Assembly: GCF_932526225.1 (NCBI RefSeq)
Contig: NC_064043.1
Coordinates: 5,199,501-5,263,500 of the forward strand
Reading direction: 5' to 3'
Length of the DNA stretch: 64,000 bases
DNA from: Nematostella vectensis
Lineage: Eukaryota; Cnidaria; Anthozoa; Actiniaria; Edwardsiidae
Shown here: one piece after another, positions 1 to 9,768 of the stretch
Position numbering within the stretch: position 1 is the first letter of the stretch
Layout: every line of letters starts with the position of its first letter
Position numbers and translations under genes: made by a program
Notes under the pieces: model-generated
Seen by the model: the letters and a program-made list of their open reading frames with translations, nothing else
Told to the model about the DNA's origin: nothing
Database searches by the model: none

Positions 1-46
1 CCGACAGTGCAATCTTATTTGAAATAGTTGTATGCGATAGCCTTAC

Positions 47-3000
47 CAAGCTTCTGATGTGAGACTCAAACCGATTCTCTGTCTTGCTATTGTAGTCATG
101 GTATTTAGGATTCCATGGTCGGTTAAGATGAATGTCGAATGTAAACTCCTCATCTGAAAAAAAAATAATAGAAATTGTAATATGACGCAAATAACAAGAT
201 TATAAAGGAACAAAGGTCTGCGGAGATGACCAACACAACACAAATACAACAAAACAACAACAACAAAAGCAGCAAGGATTAACAGCAACAACGACGATGA
301 GAAGATATTTGCAAAAAGGTGGTAATTCTTTTAAAAGGTTTAAGGGACAGGTAACTTTTCATAACTTACCGTTGGGATGGCTTGGTTTAGCGGGGTTGAC
401 TGGCAGGGTAACTGCCTCAGTAGCTGGCTTGTCTGCTTTAATGGGTTCCTTTTTTGATCCCCCTTTGCCGTCATCTAGATACAATTGATAATACAACTAA
501 GTACTGACGACAGTGATTTGAATATAAAAAGGTTTAAGAATGTACTATGGCATTTTTTAAATCTATAAGTGCTTAGCCACTTTTTTCACCTTTTATGCTT
601 CTATAACTGATGACTCGATGATAGTATACTAGTATACATTAAAAGAGGGTCGAAAAAGAGAGTTTTCACTAAAATTCAAGAGCAGACATAGAGATGACAT
701 AAGCAAGCCATGATAGTATAAAATACACTTCGCATAACCATTGATTACTAAGAGACTTACTTAGAATATCAAAGCACTGTGTATGACTATGCAATTATCG
801 ATAGCTTTTGAATCTAGTCATCACGCAGTACCTCCCGGGGGGTTTGCGTGCTTATCTCGAAAAGATTAGTAATCACCAAAAACTAAAATTTCTGAACATG
901 GTACGTACCTAAAACGACAAAGTAATCATTGAAAACCTCCTCACTGGAGATGCGGCCAGTCTCCCGGACTATCTCTCGCAAGTGCTTGATCGGGTCCTCC
1001 TCATTCTTGTCGAAGTGCAGCTCGATATCACCCAGGACGTGAGGCTTGACATCATCGGATTTCCTGAGAAAGGGAGCACAATTAGACAACAGGGCTTGGC
1101 CAGGGGAAACGTGAGGGAGGGGTAGAGGAATTTAGGGAAAGGGGGTATTGTTACTTACTTGAGTGCCAACAGCTTGGACTCGATGTACTCGGTGTCGCCG
1201 ATGAGTTCAGTGAAAAGCTAAAATGTGAAACACAGTCAGATACAAACCCACATAAACGTACACGACCATACCAAACCATATGAAGCCTGGGTACCGGAGC
1301 GTGAGGCATACTTTGAAACTCCTATGTAACCTGTATATTTATGACCTCCTTTGTTAAGCAGGGGCGGATCTAGCTTTTCGCTAAAGGGCGGGTTTGGCCT
1401 CGTGACAAAGGGGGAGGGGGTATTTTTTTGTTACATATGGCTTTCTGGCAGCCAAAAGAAGGGGGGTTAAACCCCCTAAACACTCCCCTTAGATCCGCTA
1501 CTGTAAAATAAATGTTTGAGAAGCAATCTAGACCAGCCCATATTACTCTGACTTTGATTTCCTATGGTATTTAATTCAAAACATTTGTAAAGTTTGTAGG
1601 CGGTTATTTTATAGTTCATTTACAGTCTAACTGTAGTAAGTCCAGCCAATGTGTCTCTAAATGCTATATCAATATAATACTTTTTAGTGTTAAAACAAAA
1701 ACAAGCAACGTATCCAATAGACTCGACTTTGTGCTAGTGATCACTCAAAACTGTAAGAAGTGACTGGATTTAAAGGGACTGCGTCATAAGTTTTCCGTGG
1801 GCCACGTTTTATTCAGCAATCCGCCATTGGATGAGAGACGCTAGCTAACTCGAAGAATCATCGATGAATCGTTGCCGTAGTGAATAACATACAAACAAGT
1901 AACGCAACATCAAATCAAGAATGCAAGTTGCAAGCTGCAAGCACAGGTTTACCGCGTCTAGCACATTTCCGTCCATTAGTTGATATTGTGCTGAGTCATT
2001 CCTCGCCATCGGCTCGAGCCAATCTCTTTTGAACTTCAGCTCTATTTTGATGACTCGAGCTAAAAGAACAATATAACTTATCAATGAAAAACTATGTCTT
2101 AATGCCAACAAACGGAATTCGGAAAATGGGGTTTGGTATGGGGATGCTCGTAGGGTAAAACAATCAACTAAAAAGATACCAACAGACTAAAGCATAAAAA
2201 GAGGCTTTACATAAAATATATTTTACTGTATCACCAAGGATCGAGATTTGACCGAAGAGGTAAAATGTCGCCGATTTTGAGACTTGAACCAAAGACTTTT
2301 GTATGCTCTAACGCGGTACTATATCAACCTGTAATGTTACTAAGGATCCACAAAAGCACCCCCCTGTTATCCGTTATTTTTCACCCAAATTATGTTATTC
2401 CGAATAATTTTCTTCTTAATCCCGATCCTGTGTGACATTTCTATTGCGAATTCCGCTTTTGTTCTCTTCCGATCGCAAAGAATAGGCTGAATCTATCCCC
2501 AAAAAGGCTAGTGTCATTTTGAAAGGTGTTTTTCAATAATTTTCGCTATGCCCCTTATGGCCGCGCGTAAGCTCGCCTCCCAGCATGCATCGCGCGACCA
2601 GTACAAAACAAGATGGCGGCCCTAGCGAAAAAAGAGGCTAGTGTAGATTCTTGTTACTCACGAGGTCCGCTTGCCAAACTTCGCCTCACTCTAGTGAGCC
2701 GCTCTCTCAGCTTCACCAAGTCCTCTACCGGGACGTCTCTCTTATGGCGATTCACCCAAATGGAGTGGATCTCTTTAATAACGCTACGGCGTGATCTGTG
2801 TAACACCGCCATGCCTTCCAGTTCGTGGATAGAGGCTGAGGAGGGTAGTATACAATCAATAGAGTACAGCATTATGCTTTTTTGTGTTTCCTATAATACA
2901 ACATGCGCGCGTGCACAATTTCCGCGTTTTTGGCATTATTTGCGTTAATTATTATCATCCATTATTTCATATTATTTCCAACGCCTTTAAATGGAGCAAA

Positions 3001-3368
3001 AACTTTTCCTGGTGGTGGCGATATCGCAAAAACGTCCACCTTTTGGATACTAAGATGTTTAGCAAAGGACTTGGATAGAACACGTACTATGACACAGCTG
3101 GTTCCCTACCCTTTCAAATATATGGACCACTTCATTTTGCGCGTCGTCTGCTCTTGTATCGAGTTTAAATTTCGCGATATTTTGAAAATACTTTTATCTT
3201 TTTAACTATTTTTTTAATTTCCTAGTAGCCTAGTCCTCTTTTGTTTAACTTCCAGTCAAGAGCTCATATTATGGTTTATCTAGGTCATGTGGCCAGAAGA
3301 TGCTTACCGGCGGATGAGAGCGTAATAACGCTGAGAGCCATAAGTGCACACAAGATGGCGGTCTTCAT
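47..3368 (-). CDS. Secreted SEA-domain protein, 5' part (partial)
   Basis: Seven exons joined on the minus strand: 3308-3368, 2662-2835, 1953-2059, 1159-1217, 909-1063, 370-474, 47-153. All have GT/AG borders and matching phases, giving 256 codons; the gene continues past the left edge. Residues 1-20 form a classic signal peptide (basic Lys2, hydrophobic core, small residues before the cut). Residues 21-78 hold three polybasic sites, RSRR (34-37), RHKR (50-53) and RVRR (69-72). About 81-190 resembles a SEA domain (start motif KIELKFKRDW, end GDIELHF); a Lys/Pro-rich linker (187-220) leads into a second SEA-like start (FTFDIHLNRPWNP). The usual GSVVV autocleavage motif is replaced by GDIEL, so self-cleavage is unlikely. 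Start chosen because it begins the signal peptide. Likely secreted or matrix-associated; the exact family is unknown to me. The exon chain is firm, SEA assignment is by eye. Confidence 0.72.
1359..1503. mobile_element. Short TIR element (MITE-like), copy 1
   Basis: Begins CAGGGGCGGATCTAG and ends with the near-inverse CTTAGATCCGCTACTG; the interior is G-rich then C-rich and would fold on itself. A second copy lies at 30435-30582. It sits in the second-to-third exon interval upstream part of the SEA gene (intron 1218-1952). No coding capacity; the transposon superfamily is not determined. Confidence 0.7.
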
Positions 3369-3515
3369 GGCTCCTGTGATATAAGTCAAATATTCGTTTG
3401 TTGGAACTTGTAACGTTGATCCTTCAACATTATCGTTTTATCAACCATTAGGAACCTTGCTAACTCTAACAGCTCAAACTCTATGGGGAGGGGGGGGTTC
3501 TTAAGAGTAAAAGTT

Positions 3516-3719
3516 ATAGGGATGCTCGTCGGGAAATTTGAAAAATACCCCTAAAAAATACCTGCAGACCAAAAATTGCTACCCTAAAAATACTCCAGAT
3601 GCCCTAAAAAATACCATTTCTAAGAGAAAAGACCTTTTTTTTCTCGGAAACCCCCTAAAAAATACCTGAGGCCTGAGGCCCTGATTTTGACCCCTAAATA
3701 ATACGACAAGCATCCCTAT
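3516..3719. mobile_element. Short TIR element with GGGATGCTCGTCGGG ends
   Basis: Left end ATAGGGATGCTCGTCGGG is inverted at the right end as CGACAAGCATCCCTAT. The interior repeats CCCTAAAAAATACC several times. A truncated relative starts at 2137 (GGGATGCTCGTAGGG) and fades by about 2182. Non-coding; probably a non-autonomous DNA transposon. A run of C follows at 3740-3765. Confidence 0.65.
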
Positions 3720-5078
3720 CAGGTCGACATGGGAAGAGCCCCCCCCCATCCCCCCCCCCCCCCCGGACATAAAACTGAAACTTCCGTAAACCTCGCTAAC
3801 TCGAAAAATTCAAACTCCTCGCTAACTGGAACTGAATCTGTCTTATTTTTTAATAAGCGGGGTTCTACAGCTTAAAAATGAGTGCTAATGTTTCTATGGT
3901 TAGAAAAAAAATATTATTAAAGTTTTGTTGATTTGGTAGAATCGTTGGCTGGTAAAAGGGTAAATTTGTACGTGCCGTCATAAGTGCTAGGATCATATTT
4001 GAACACCACTATACGTTTTTTTATAAGTGATACTCTGAACAACTTTGAGGAAGAACTAATCATCAACAATTTTAGTTCAAATTACAATTTACGTACCTGC
4101 ACATTAACCGTTACCAATTTTTTTACGATAACAGTATGTAATTGCAAAGGGAAAGCTTTGTATTTTGTGAGGTGATAGTGTAGAAATTTAACAAATTTGA
4201 CTTGATTTAAAAAGATTACAATTCCTGTGATTACACAAAATAAAATGACCAACACCTGGCCATTCTAAGTAAGGACACTCCCACGTATTAAGCTCTAGTT
4301 TATCTGAACATCACGATTTACAGCTATTAATAGCTAAGAAAAATATAGGATGCGCTACTAAAGTAAATTGTTAATATATTATATAATTATATGATCTAGA
4401 TTATATTTCATGGCACAAGGTTAAAAATCAAGACTCGCTGGAACACTCACCTCTTAGAGAATTCAAATCAACAAATATTTCGAAAATTTCACAATCTAGA
4501 ACCGGTCGGCTTTCAAATTTCCAACTTTCCCAGCCATACTCAGCAGTATAGCTGAGTGCAAAAATGCCCTTTTCCTGACATACCTCGGCGATAACCCTTT
4601 TTTTTTAAACCTGAATTAGAATTATTAGAAATCCAAAAGATGGTACGAAAAACGAAAAGAAATCCTGGCAAACCCCTACCGCTAGAGACGTTCAGATCGT
4701 GTATTATTGATCGTACCGGTGACAAAGATCAACCGTCAAAGCTCCACGTTCAAACAAACCACGCACCAGCGCACTCACCTGCAGGCATCGCGGGTAGATG
4801 TCCCCATTATGCTATGCTTGGTTAAAGTACCTTAGCAATGCAAACGAAGTCCTTGACGCGATAGTGTTTCGAGTATTTCGGTAGCGGGTGACATTGTGCG
4901 GGTCATTTGCTTATTAAAAGTTCAATGTTTCAAGGTGAAAGATCACCAGTAGAAAACTATCATAAAACTGCAAACATGACATACCATTTTAAGAGGAAGG
5001 TGCGTGTTTACTTCCACTAAATATTTGGCATTTTTAAAGCGAGAGTGTCGCCATCAATGGATCGCTGCGCGTCGGACG

Positions 5079-5322
5079 AGAGTTGGACGGCGCAAGATGA
5101 TTGACAGCTGCTATCGTGACGTCAAGGACGACGAACGCTTTCAGTTCTTGCGCGGCGTAAGGTAGAGGAGAGTTGAATGGCTAAAGATGATTGACAGCTG
5201 CTATCGTGACGTCACGAAAGACGAACGCTTATAGTTCTTGCTTGTCGAAAAGTGGAGAGTTGAATGGCGCAAGATGATTGACAGCTGCTATCGTGACGTC
5301 ACGGAGGACAAACGCTTCAGTT
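5079..5322. repeat. Three tandem copies carrying CRE and CAGCTG motifs
   Basis: Three copies of an about 88-bp unit. Each holds GATTGACAGCTGCTATCG followed by the full palindromic CRE TGACGTCA, at 5117-5124, 5207-5214 and 5294-5301, then a GACGAACGCTT-like block (GACAAACGCTT in copy 3). The core from CAGCTG through TGACGTCA is identical in all three while flanks have diverged. It lies about 3.7 kb upstream of the KCTD-like gene and 1.7 kb upstream of the oppositely oriented SEA gene. Confidence 0.8.
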
Positions 5323-6341
5323 ATCACTTTTGAGGAACTTCTGTAGAAAATGTGTACATAAATTAGTTTTCATTTAGGAGAATCAAGCGCTATCTTTCCT
5401 TGGCCACGAAAGTCAAGTCGGAAGAAGTCGATATAGTCTTTAGAGCATGGGAAATGCGATAGATGGATTAAAATTTGAGATAAATGAAATAAATTCCAAT
5501 CTTTCTTTCCTGCAGTCTTCGTAAAATAGATTAATCACAACAATAGTCTAGATAAATAATGCCAAGATTTGGAGACTGCTGAGCCTAACAATATTTCAAA
5601 ATGTACAAAATAAGCACATTTTTTGAGTAACAACGCACTAGTAAACTACTACTACTTATCAAACTAAAAAACCGCTAAAGTTAGACATCTTATTTTTGTT
5701 GTTAAAAATTAACAAGAAAAAATACTTTACTTTTTGATAGAAAAAAAATGAAAAAATGACAACGAAAAATATTACAATGTTACAACCGTATCAAAGAAAG
5801 ACGACAACAAATAAAAGAAATCTCGTGTTTATATCGATTCCTCTTTTAGAAGGACAATAAGGGAAAGTCCCCTTTTTGGAAGAGACTTTATCGATTATAA
5901 CTACTGCCCGGGGCAAACAAACCAAGTAGCTCGGCTTTTTTTGACATGTATCAGTAGATTTCTTTACAGAATCATAGAATAAAATCTATTTTTAAAGCAG
6001 TTAAATTCCGTAAATTTCTTTAAATATTACTGTACGAGATTGGTCACCTGTTCACACTTTATTAGATGTAATCCTATCTCAAAATATATATGCCCAAAAT
6101 CGACACTATCGGCAGACGTTTTAACAGGCAATAATCTTATAATTTTATTTAAAAAAATACTGAACTCTCGAAACTCCTGATCGCATATCGTGAGAGACTG
6201 AACATGGCTGACCATATTACACTTGTGACCCGTTAACATGACCTGTCTGTTTACACTCGCCCGCTAGGAGGCCTGGTACGATCACAGTAAACCACCAGTC
6301 TACTCCCCTGCGTTCGGACCGGGTTTTCTGTGCTAGGCGAT

Positions 6342-6540
6342 CAACCGTGGATGTGAAAGAACTGGGAAAGATTCCAACACCAGTCTTCTTCCTAGCGTTG
6401 TTAACGGGTTACCTGTGCTCGTCGAACCGTGGATGTGAAAGAACTGGGGAAGATTCCATGCTTCTTCCTAGCGTTGTTAACGGGTTACCTGTGCTCGTCG
6501 AACCGTGGAGATGGAAGGACTGGGAAGATTTCACCCAGAG
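6342..6540. repeat. Tandem repeat, period about 77-82 bp
   Basis: Units start with AACCGTGGATGTGAAAGAAC at 6342 and 6424, and a third, diverged unit starts at 6501. The shared body includes CTAGCGTTGTTAACGGGTTA. No coding sense was recognised. Confidence 0.8.
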
Positions 6541-6890
6541 GTGGGGAGAGGCAACCTCTTTGGGCATATCATCGGGAAGATGTCAAAGAAACTAGCTTTT
6601 CTAACCGTTTTTGACTTTTTGGCTTTCTGTGTTTGGGGCCAGGGAGGAAAGGTCTGGATTCTTTCAGTTGAATAACATAACGTGCGTGCCTAAAAAATGT
6701 CCCCCTTCTTATAAAACAAAGGACAAAGTTTGACAAAGTCTAGCCAGAAGATATAAGCCTAACTCGTTAATGGGCTTGAAAGCGTTGACGAATGGCGAGA
6801 AAATGTCAAACGTTTCCTGCAGAACACGTAATTTTTCTACAGCTTGTCTATAGTTTTTTCTAGTCAACATTGTCTTGTGGCCAGCCAAGC

Positions 6891-7240
6891 GAAATGTTGC
6901 CAGCAATCTGGCTGATGTGAATGCTTTACGGAGCTTTAGTTATTTGTCGGCAATGCTGGCTGGTGAGAACGCTGTTCAGAGGCGTAGCCAGGGTGGCCTA
7001 GGGCCCCCCCCTCCTTATAGCAGCCAAAAATACAGTAAATGTATGAGACATTACCTAAAATACAGGAGAAAGTGCCTTTTGGGCCCCCTCCTGTTAAAAA
7101 TCCTGGCTACGCCGCTGCTGTTCGGACAGGGCTTTATTTATTTGTCATGAATGCTGGCTGATGTGAAAGCTGTTTGCACGGGGCTTTATTCGTTTTTCAG
7201 CAATGCTAGCTGGTGTGAACGCTGTTTGAAAAAGGTGGCG
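6891..7240. repeat. Degenerate tandem repeat split by an inserted element
   Basis: About four units of the form AATGCTGGCTGATGTGAA followed by GCTGTTTG and a GGGCTTTATTTATTTGTC block. The array is interrupted at 6978-7116 by a TIR element, showing the array existed before the insertion. Confidence 0.65.
6978..7116. mobile_element. TIR element with 7-bp target duplication
   Basis: Ends AGAGGCGTAGCCAGG and CCTGGCTACGCCGCT are inverted copies. The flanks repeat GCTGTTC directly (6971-6977 and 7117-7123), consistent with a target-site duplication. The 139-bp interior is non-coding. A truncated copy sits at 18967-19090. Confidence 0.78.
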
Positions 7241-7410
7241 TAAATGTTCAGTGTACGTGCTTCACCGCGCAAAAGCCCGACTCCTAAAAACAGGGCCAAC
7301 ATCGGCCAGCCTTTGCTGGGGCATCTACTCTCGGTTGATCACAACATGTTGGCGTTCCACTTCGCATGGAATACAAAACAACACCAGCATTGCTGTATGT
7401 TTCTCTCCGC

Positions 7411-7549
7411 ATGTTAAATGCGGGGAAAGTAACATTCATCTGATGTTAAATGCGGGGAAAGTAACATTCATCTGATGTTAAATGCGGAGAAAGTAACATT
7501 CATCTGATGTTAAATGCGTGGAAAGTAACATTCATCTGATGTTAAATGC
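7411..7549. repeat. 32-bp tandem repeat
   Basis: Starts at 7411, 7443, 7475, 7507 and 7539 give an exact 32-bp period. The unit begins ATGTTAAATGCGGGGAAAGT. Copies differ by one or two bases, suggesting recent expansion. Confidence 0.9.
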
Positions 7550-9051
7550 TCGCTACTTTCCCGGCTAACGAGGCCTGTGACGCTGTTACGCTGTGACGCA
7601 ACTTACGGTAAAGCGTTGATTCACCGCCCCCTTTCTCGGCCTGTTGAGGGCTTCTGTTAAATCCCCGCCCCCCCGGTGGATTACAGGTGTTAATTAAACA
7701 GGTGTTAAATCCCCCGCGTGACTTCCCCGGTATGTCCCGGGGGTCTGGGGGCCGGTCTGTCAATTGACTGGTGCATAAGGGGTATTAAAACCAGAATACT
7801 GCTGTACAAAACAGAAGAAATATTGGGCAATTGTTCTATATTTTGCAGGAGTTATATAAATCGGTGTATAGCATAGGATTATTTTCATTTAGGAATGATG
7901 ATTGAAACCTGTTGCATGGTTTTTTTTTTTTGGCTTTTATGCCTGATCCAAGCAAATTCATGTTCCCGAATGGCTTTTACGACATTTGCTCATAAAAAAT
8001 ATCAGTTGTCAAAAACAAAAACAAAATTTTTAAACGCAAAATTTGTTTTTGAATTAAAAATGTATCCAATTGCTCTTTGTAAATGTTATAAAAATGGTTC
8101 TTTTATAACTAATAAGAATGTATCCATTTTTCGTGACAGAACCCAGAGGCTGCAAAGAGGACTGACGTGTAGCGAGATAATATTGAATCATTTTTTATGC
8201 GAACTGTCAAAAAAAAAAGACATACCGCGGGGCAGGAATCCAGAAACGATTTTAATTATTCAAATTCTGATAATTGGCATGTGTATTATTCAAATCCTGG
8301 GGGGTTCTTTCTATCAAATGTTATCTTTCGTGTTTTTCTGCTCATCTGTAGCAAAATGACAATTCTGATCCATAATCGTTTCGAAATTAAAACAGGCTAG
8401 ACATGTTACTGAATTCTTGTCTTTATAATTAAAACATAATTAACAGAAATGTCTCGTGTTTTCGTCTATAAAACCACAATAATTTGAACGAACAAAATAA
8501 TCGTATTTCCAAGGGTGAAATTTGAAATATCCTAATAACACATTAGAGACAAAAAAGAAGTAAAAGAAAGAAAGTACACAGCCATAGATTTTAGTCGGAA
8601 AAAATCCAATCTATTTCACAGGCTGTCAGCGCCATTTTTTCGAGAGTTGAAATCAGAATTGTTTTGTGCTAGTTACAAAAAAACAAGGCCGAAGCTATTT
8701 TGTCGATTGATTACACAAAAAGAACAGTTGAGAAATTCACGCTGTGCCGCTCGTATTTGCTTTGACAGTAGTTTACACTTAGGTTCTTGAATCTAGACAC
8801 AAAGGAGAATCTAAAATAAATTTAAAATGAATCGCACACAAGTGGCAGATGTTCAGGGCAAGGAAAACATGAATAATCGCAAGTCGGTAATTTGAAGTCG
8901 GAAATTGCAGAAGTGAGCATGCGTGATCCCTTACGTGTGTTTACTTTTTCGCAGTAGCTGAACTAGAAGCCTTAAACGCCACCAAAAGCCTTAATTTTCC
9001 GCCTTAAATCCCAAAGTCAAACTGGATTCTTCGAACCACGAGGCTACTATA

Positions 9052-9768
9052 ATGCAATCACCGAAAGGGTCGACAAACGACCAGAATTTGCCCGCCGTAG
9101 TCGAGCTAAATGTTGGAGGGCAATTGTACACTACATCGCTACCAACGTTACTCAAGGATTCCGAATCGCTGCTTAGCTCAATGTTCAGCGGTCGACAGAA
9201 AATCCCGCGCGATTCAAGAGGTCGCTTTTTCATTGACCGAGACGGGGTTTTATTTCGCTATATTCTGGATTATCTACGAAACTGCAAACTAGCGCTTCCA
9301 GAGGGCTTCAACGAGCGAGAGCGTCTGACAATGGAAGCTGAGCACTTTAAACTGAAAGGGATGGTGCGAGCTATCCAGCGCGAAAAAGACAACATAAAGT
9401 CAACGGATAAAGGCCGACCATCTGGGTATATCTCGATCGGCGTTCGTGGAACGTACGCATTTGGCAGGGATGGAGTCGCCGATGTCAAGTTTCGAAAACT
9501 GCAGCGTATATTGGTGTGTGGAAACGTGGCATTAGCGCGCGAAGTTTTCGGTGATTCTTTGAACGAAACCCGTGACCCCGACCGTGATGATCAGCGATAT
9601 ACCAATCGGTTCTACCTTAAGCATAGCTACCTAGAGAAAGCATTTGACCAGCTTATGGAAAAAGGTTATACAATGGTGACTAGCTCAGCCGGAGGGGCAG
9701 GCTATGATCCCGAAAACGAAGAAACAAAATGGAACCACTTTAACGATTACGTTTTTTTCCGAGGCTGA
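9052..9768 (+). CDS. KCTD8/12/16-like BTB protein (GABA-B receptor auxiliary subunit family)
   Basis: A single uninterrupted 238-residue frame. Residues 15-110 form a T1/BTB domain (VELNVGG start, then FFIDRDGVLFRYILDYLRN), which in this family builds homo-oligomers. Residues about 124-238 match the H1 domain specific to KCTD8, KCTD12 and KCTD16: GTYAFGRDG, RILVCGNVALAREVFGD, ETRDPDR, RFYLKHSYLEKAFDQL and the C-terminal DYVFFRG. In vertebrates these bind the GABA-B2 tail through the T1 domain and Gβγ through H1. The protein ends right after H1, like KCTD12, without the C-terminal H2 domain of KCTD8/16. Start: first Met before the T1 domain. Which paralogue it equals cannot be told here. No nearby partner gene. 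Confidence 0.93.
   Translation: MQSPKGSTNDQNLPAVVELNVGGQLYTTSLPTLLKDSESLLSSMFSGRQKIPRDSRGRFFIDRDGVLFRYILDYLRNCKLALPEGFNERERLTMEAEHFKLKGMVRAIQREKDNIKSTDKGRPSGYISIGVRGTYAFGRDGVADVKFRKLQRILVCGNVALAREVFGDSLNETRDPDRDDQRYTNRFYLKHSYLEKAFDQLMEKGYTMVTSSAGGAGYDPENEETKWNHFNDYVFFRG

Larger units (their letters stand above)
3369..9051. other. Gene-free interval with repeats
   Basis: Between the start of the SEA gene and the KCTD-like gene I find no exon chain or conserved protein segment. It contains the TIR element at 3516-3719, the CRE-containing tandem repeat at 5079-5322, an about 80-bp tandem repeat at 6342-6540, an interrupted tandem array at 6891-7240 and a 32-bp array at 7411-7549. The longest open frame (7895-8359, plus, 154 codons) is Lys/Phe/Ile-rich, resembles no family I know and looks like AT-rich noise. 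Confidence 0.6.

Noticed and set aside
2279..2321. tRNA-like A and B box signals on the minus strand (GGTTCAAGTCTC)
   Set aside because: The B box fits, but the spacing from the A-like box is too short for an anticodon arm and no acceptor stem pairs. At most a tRNA-derived SINE remnant.
2903..3205. Plus-strand frame with a hydrophobic start (MRACTISAFLALF)
   Set aside because: It lies antisense within the first intron of the SEA gene and has no downstream domain; looks like chance.
7895..8359. 154-codon plus-strand open frame
   Set aside because: AT-driven composition (Lys, Phe, Ile), no recognisable domain, no supporting splice sites; the hydrophobic start alone is not enough.
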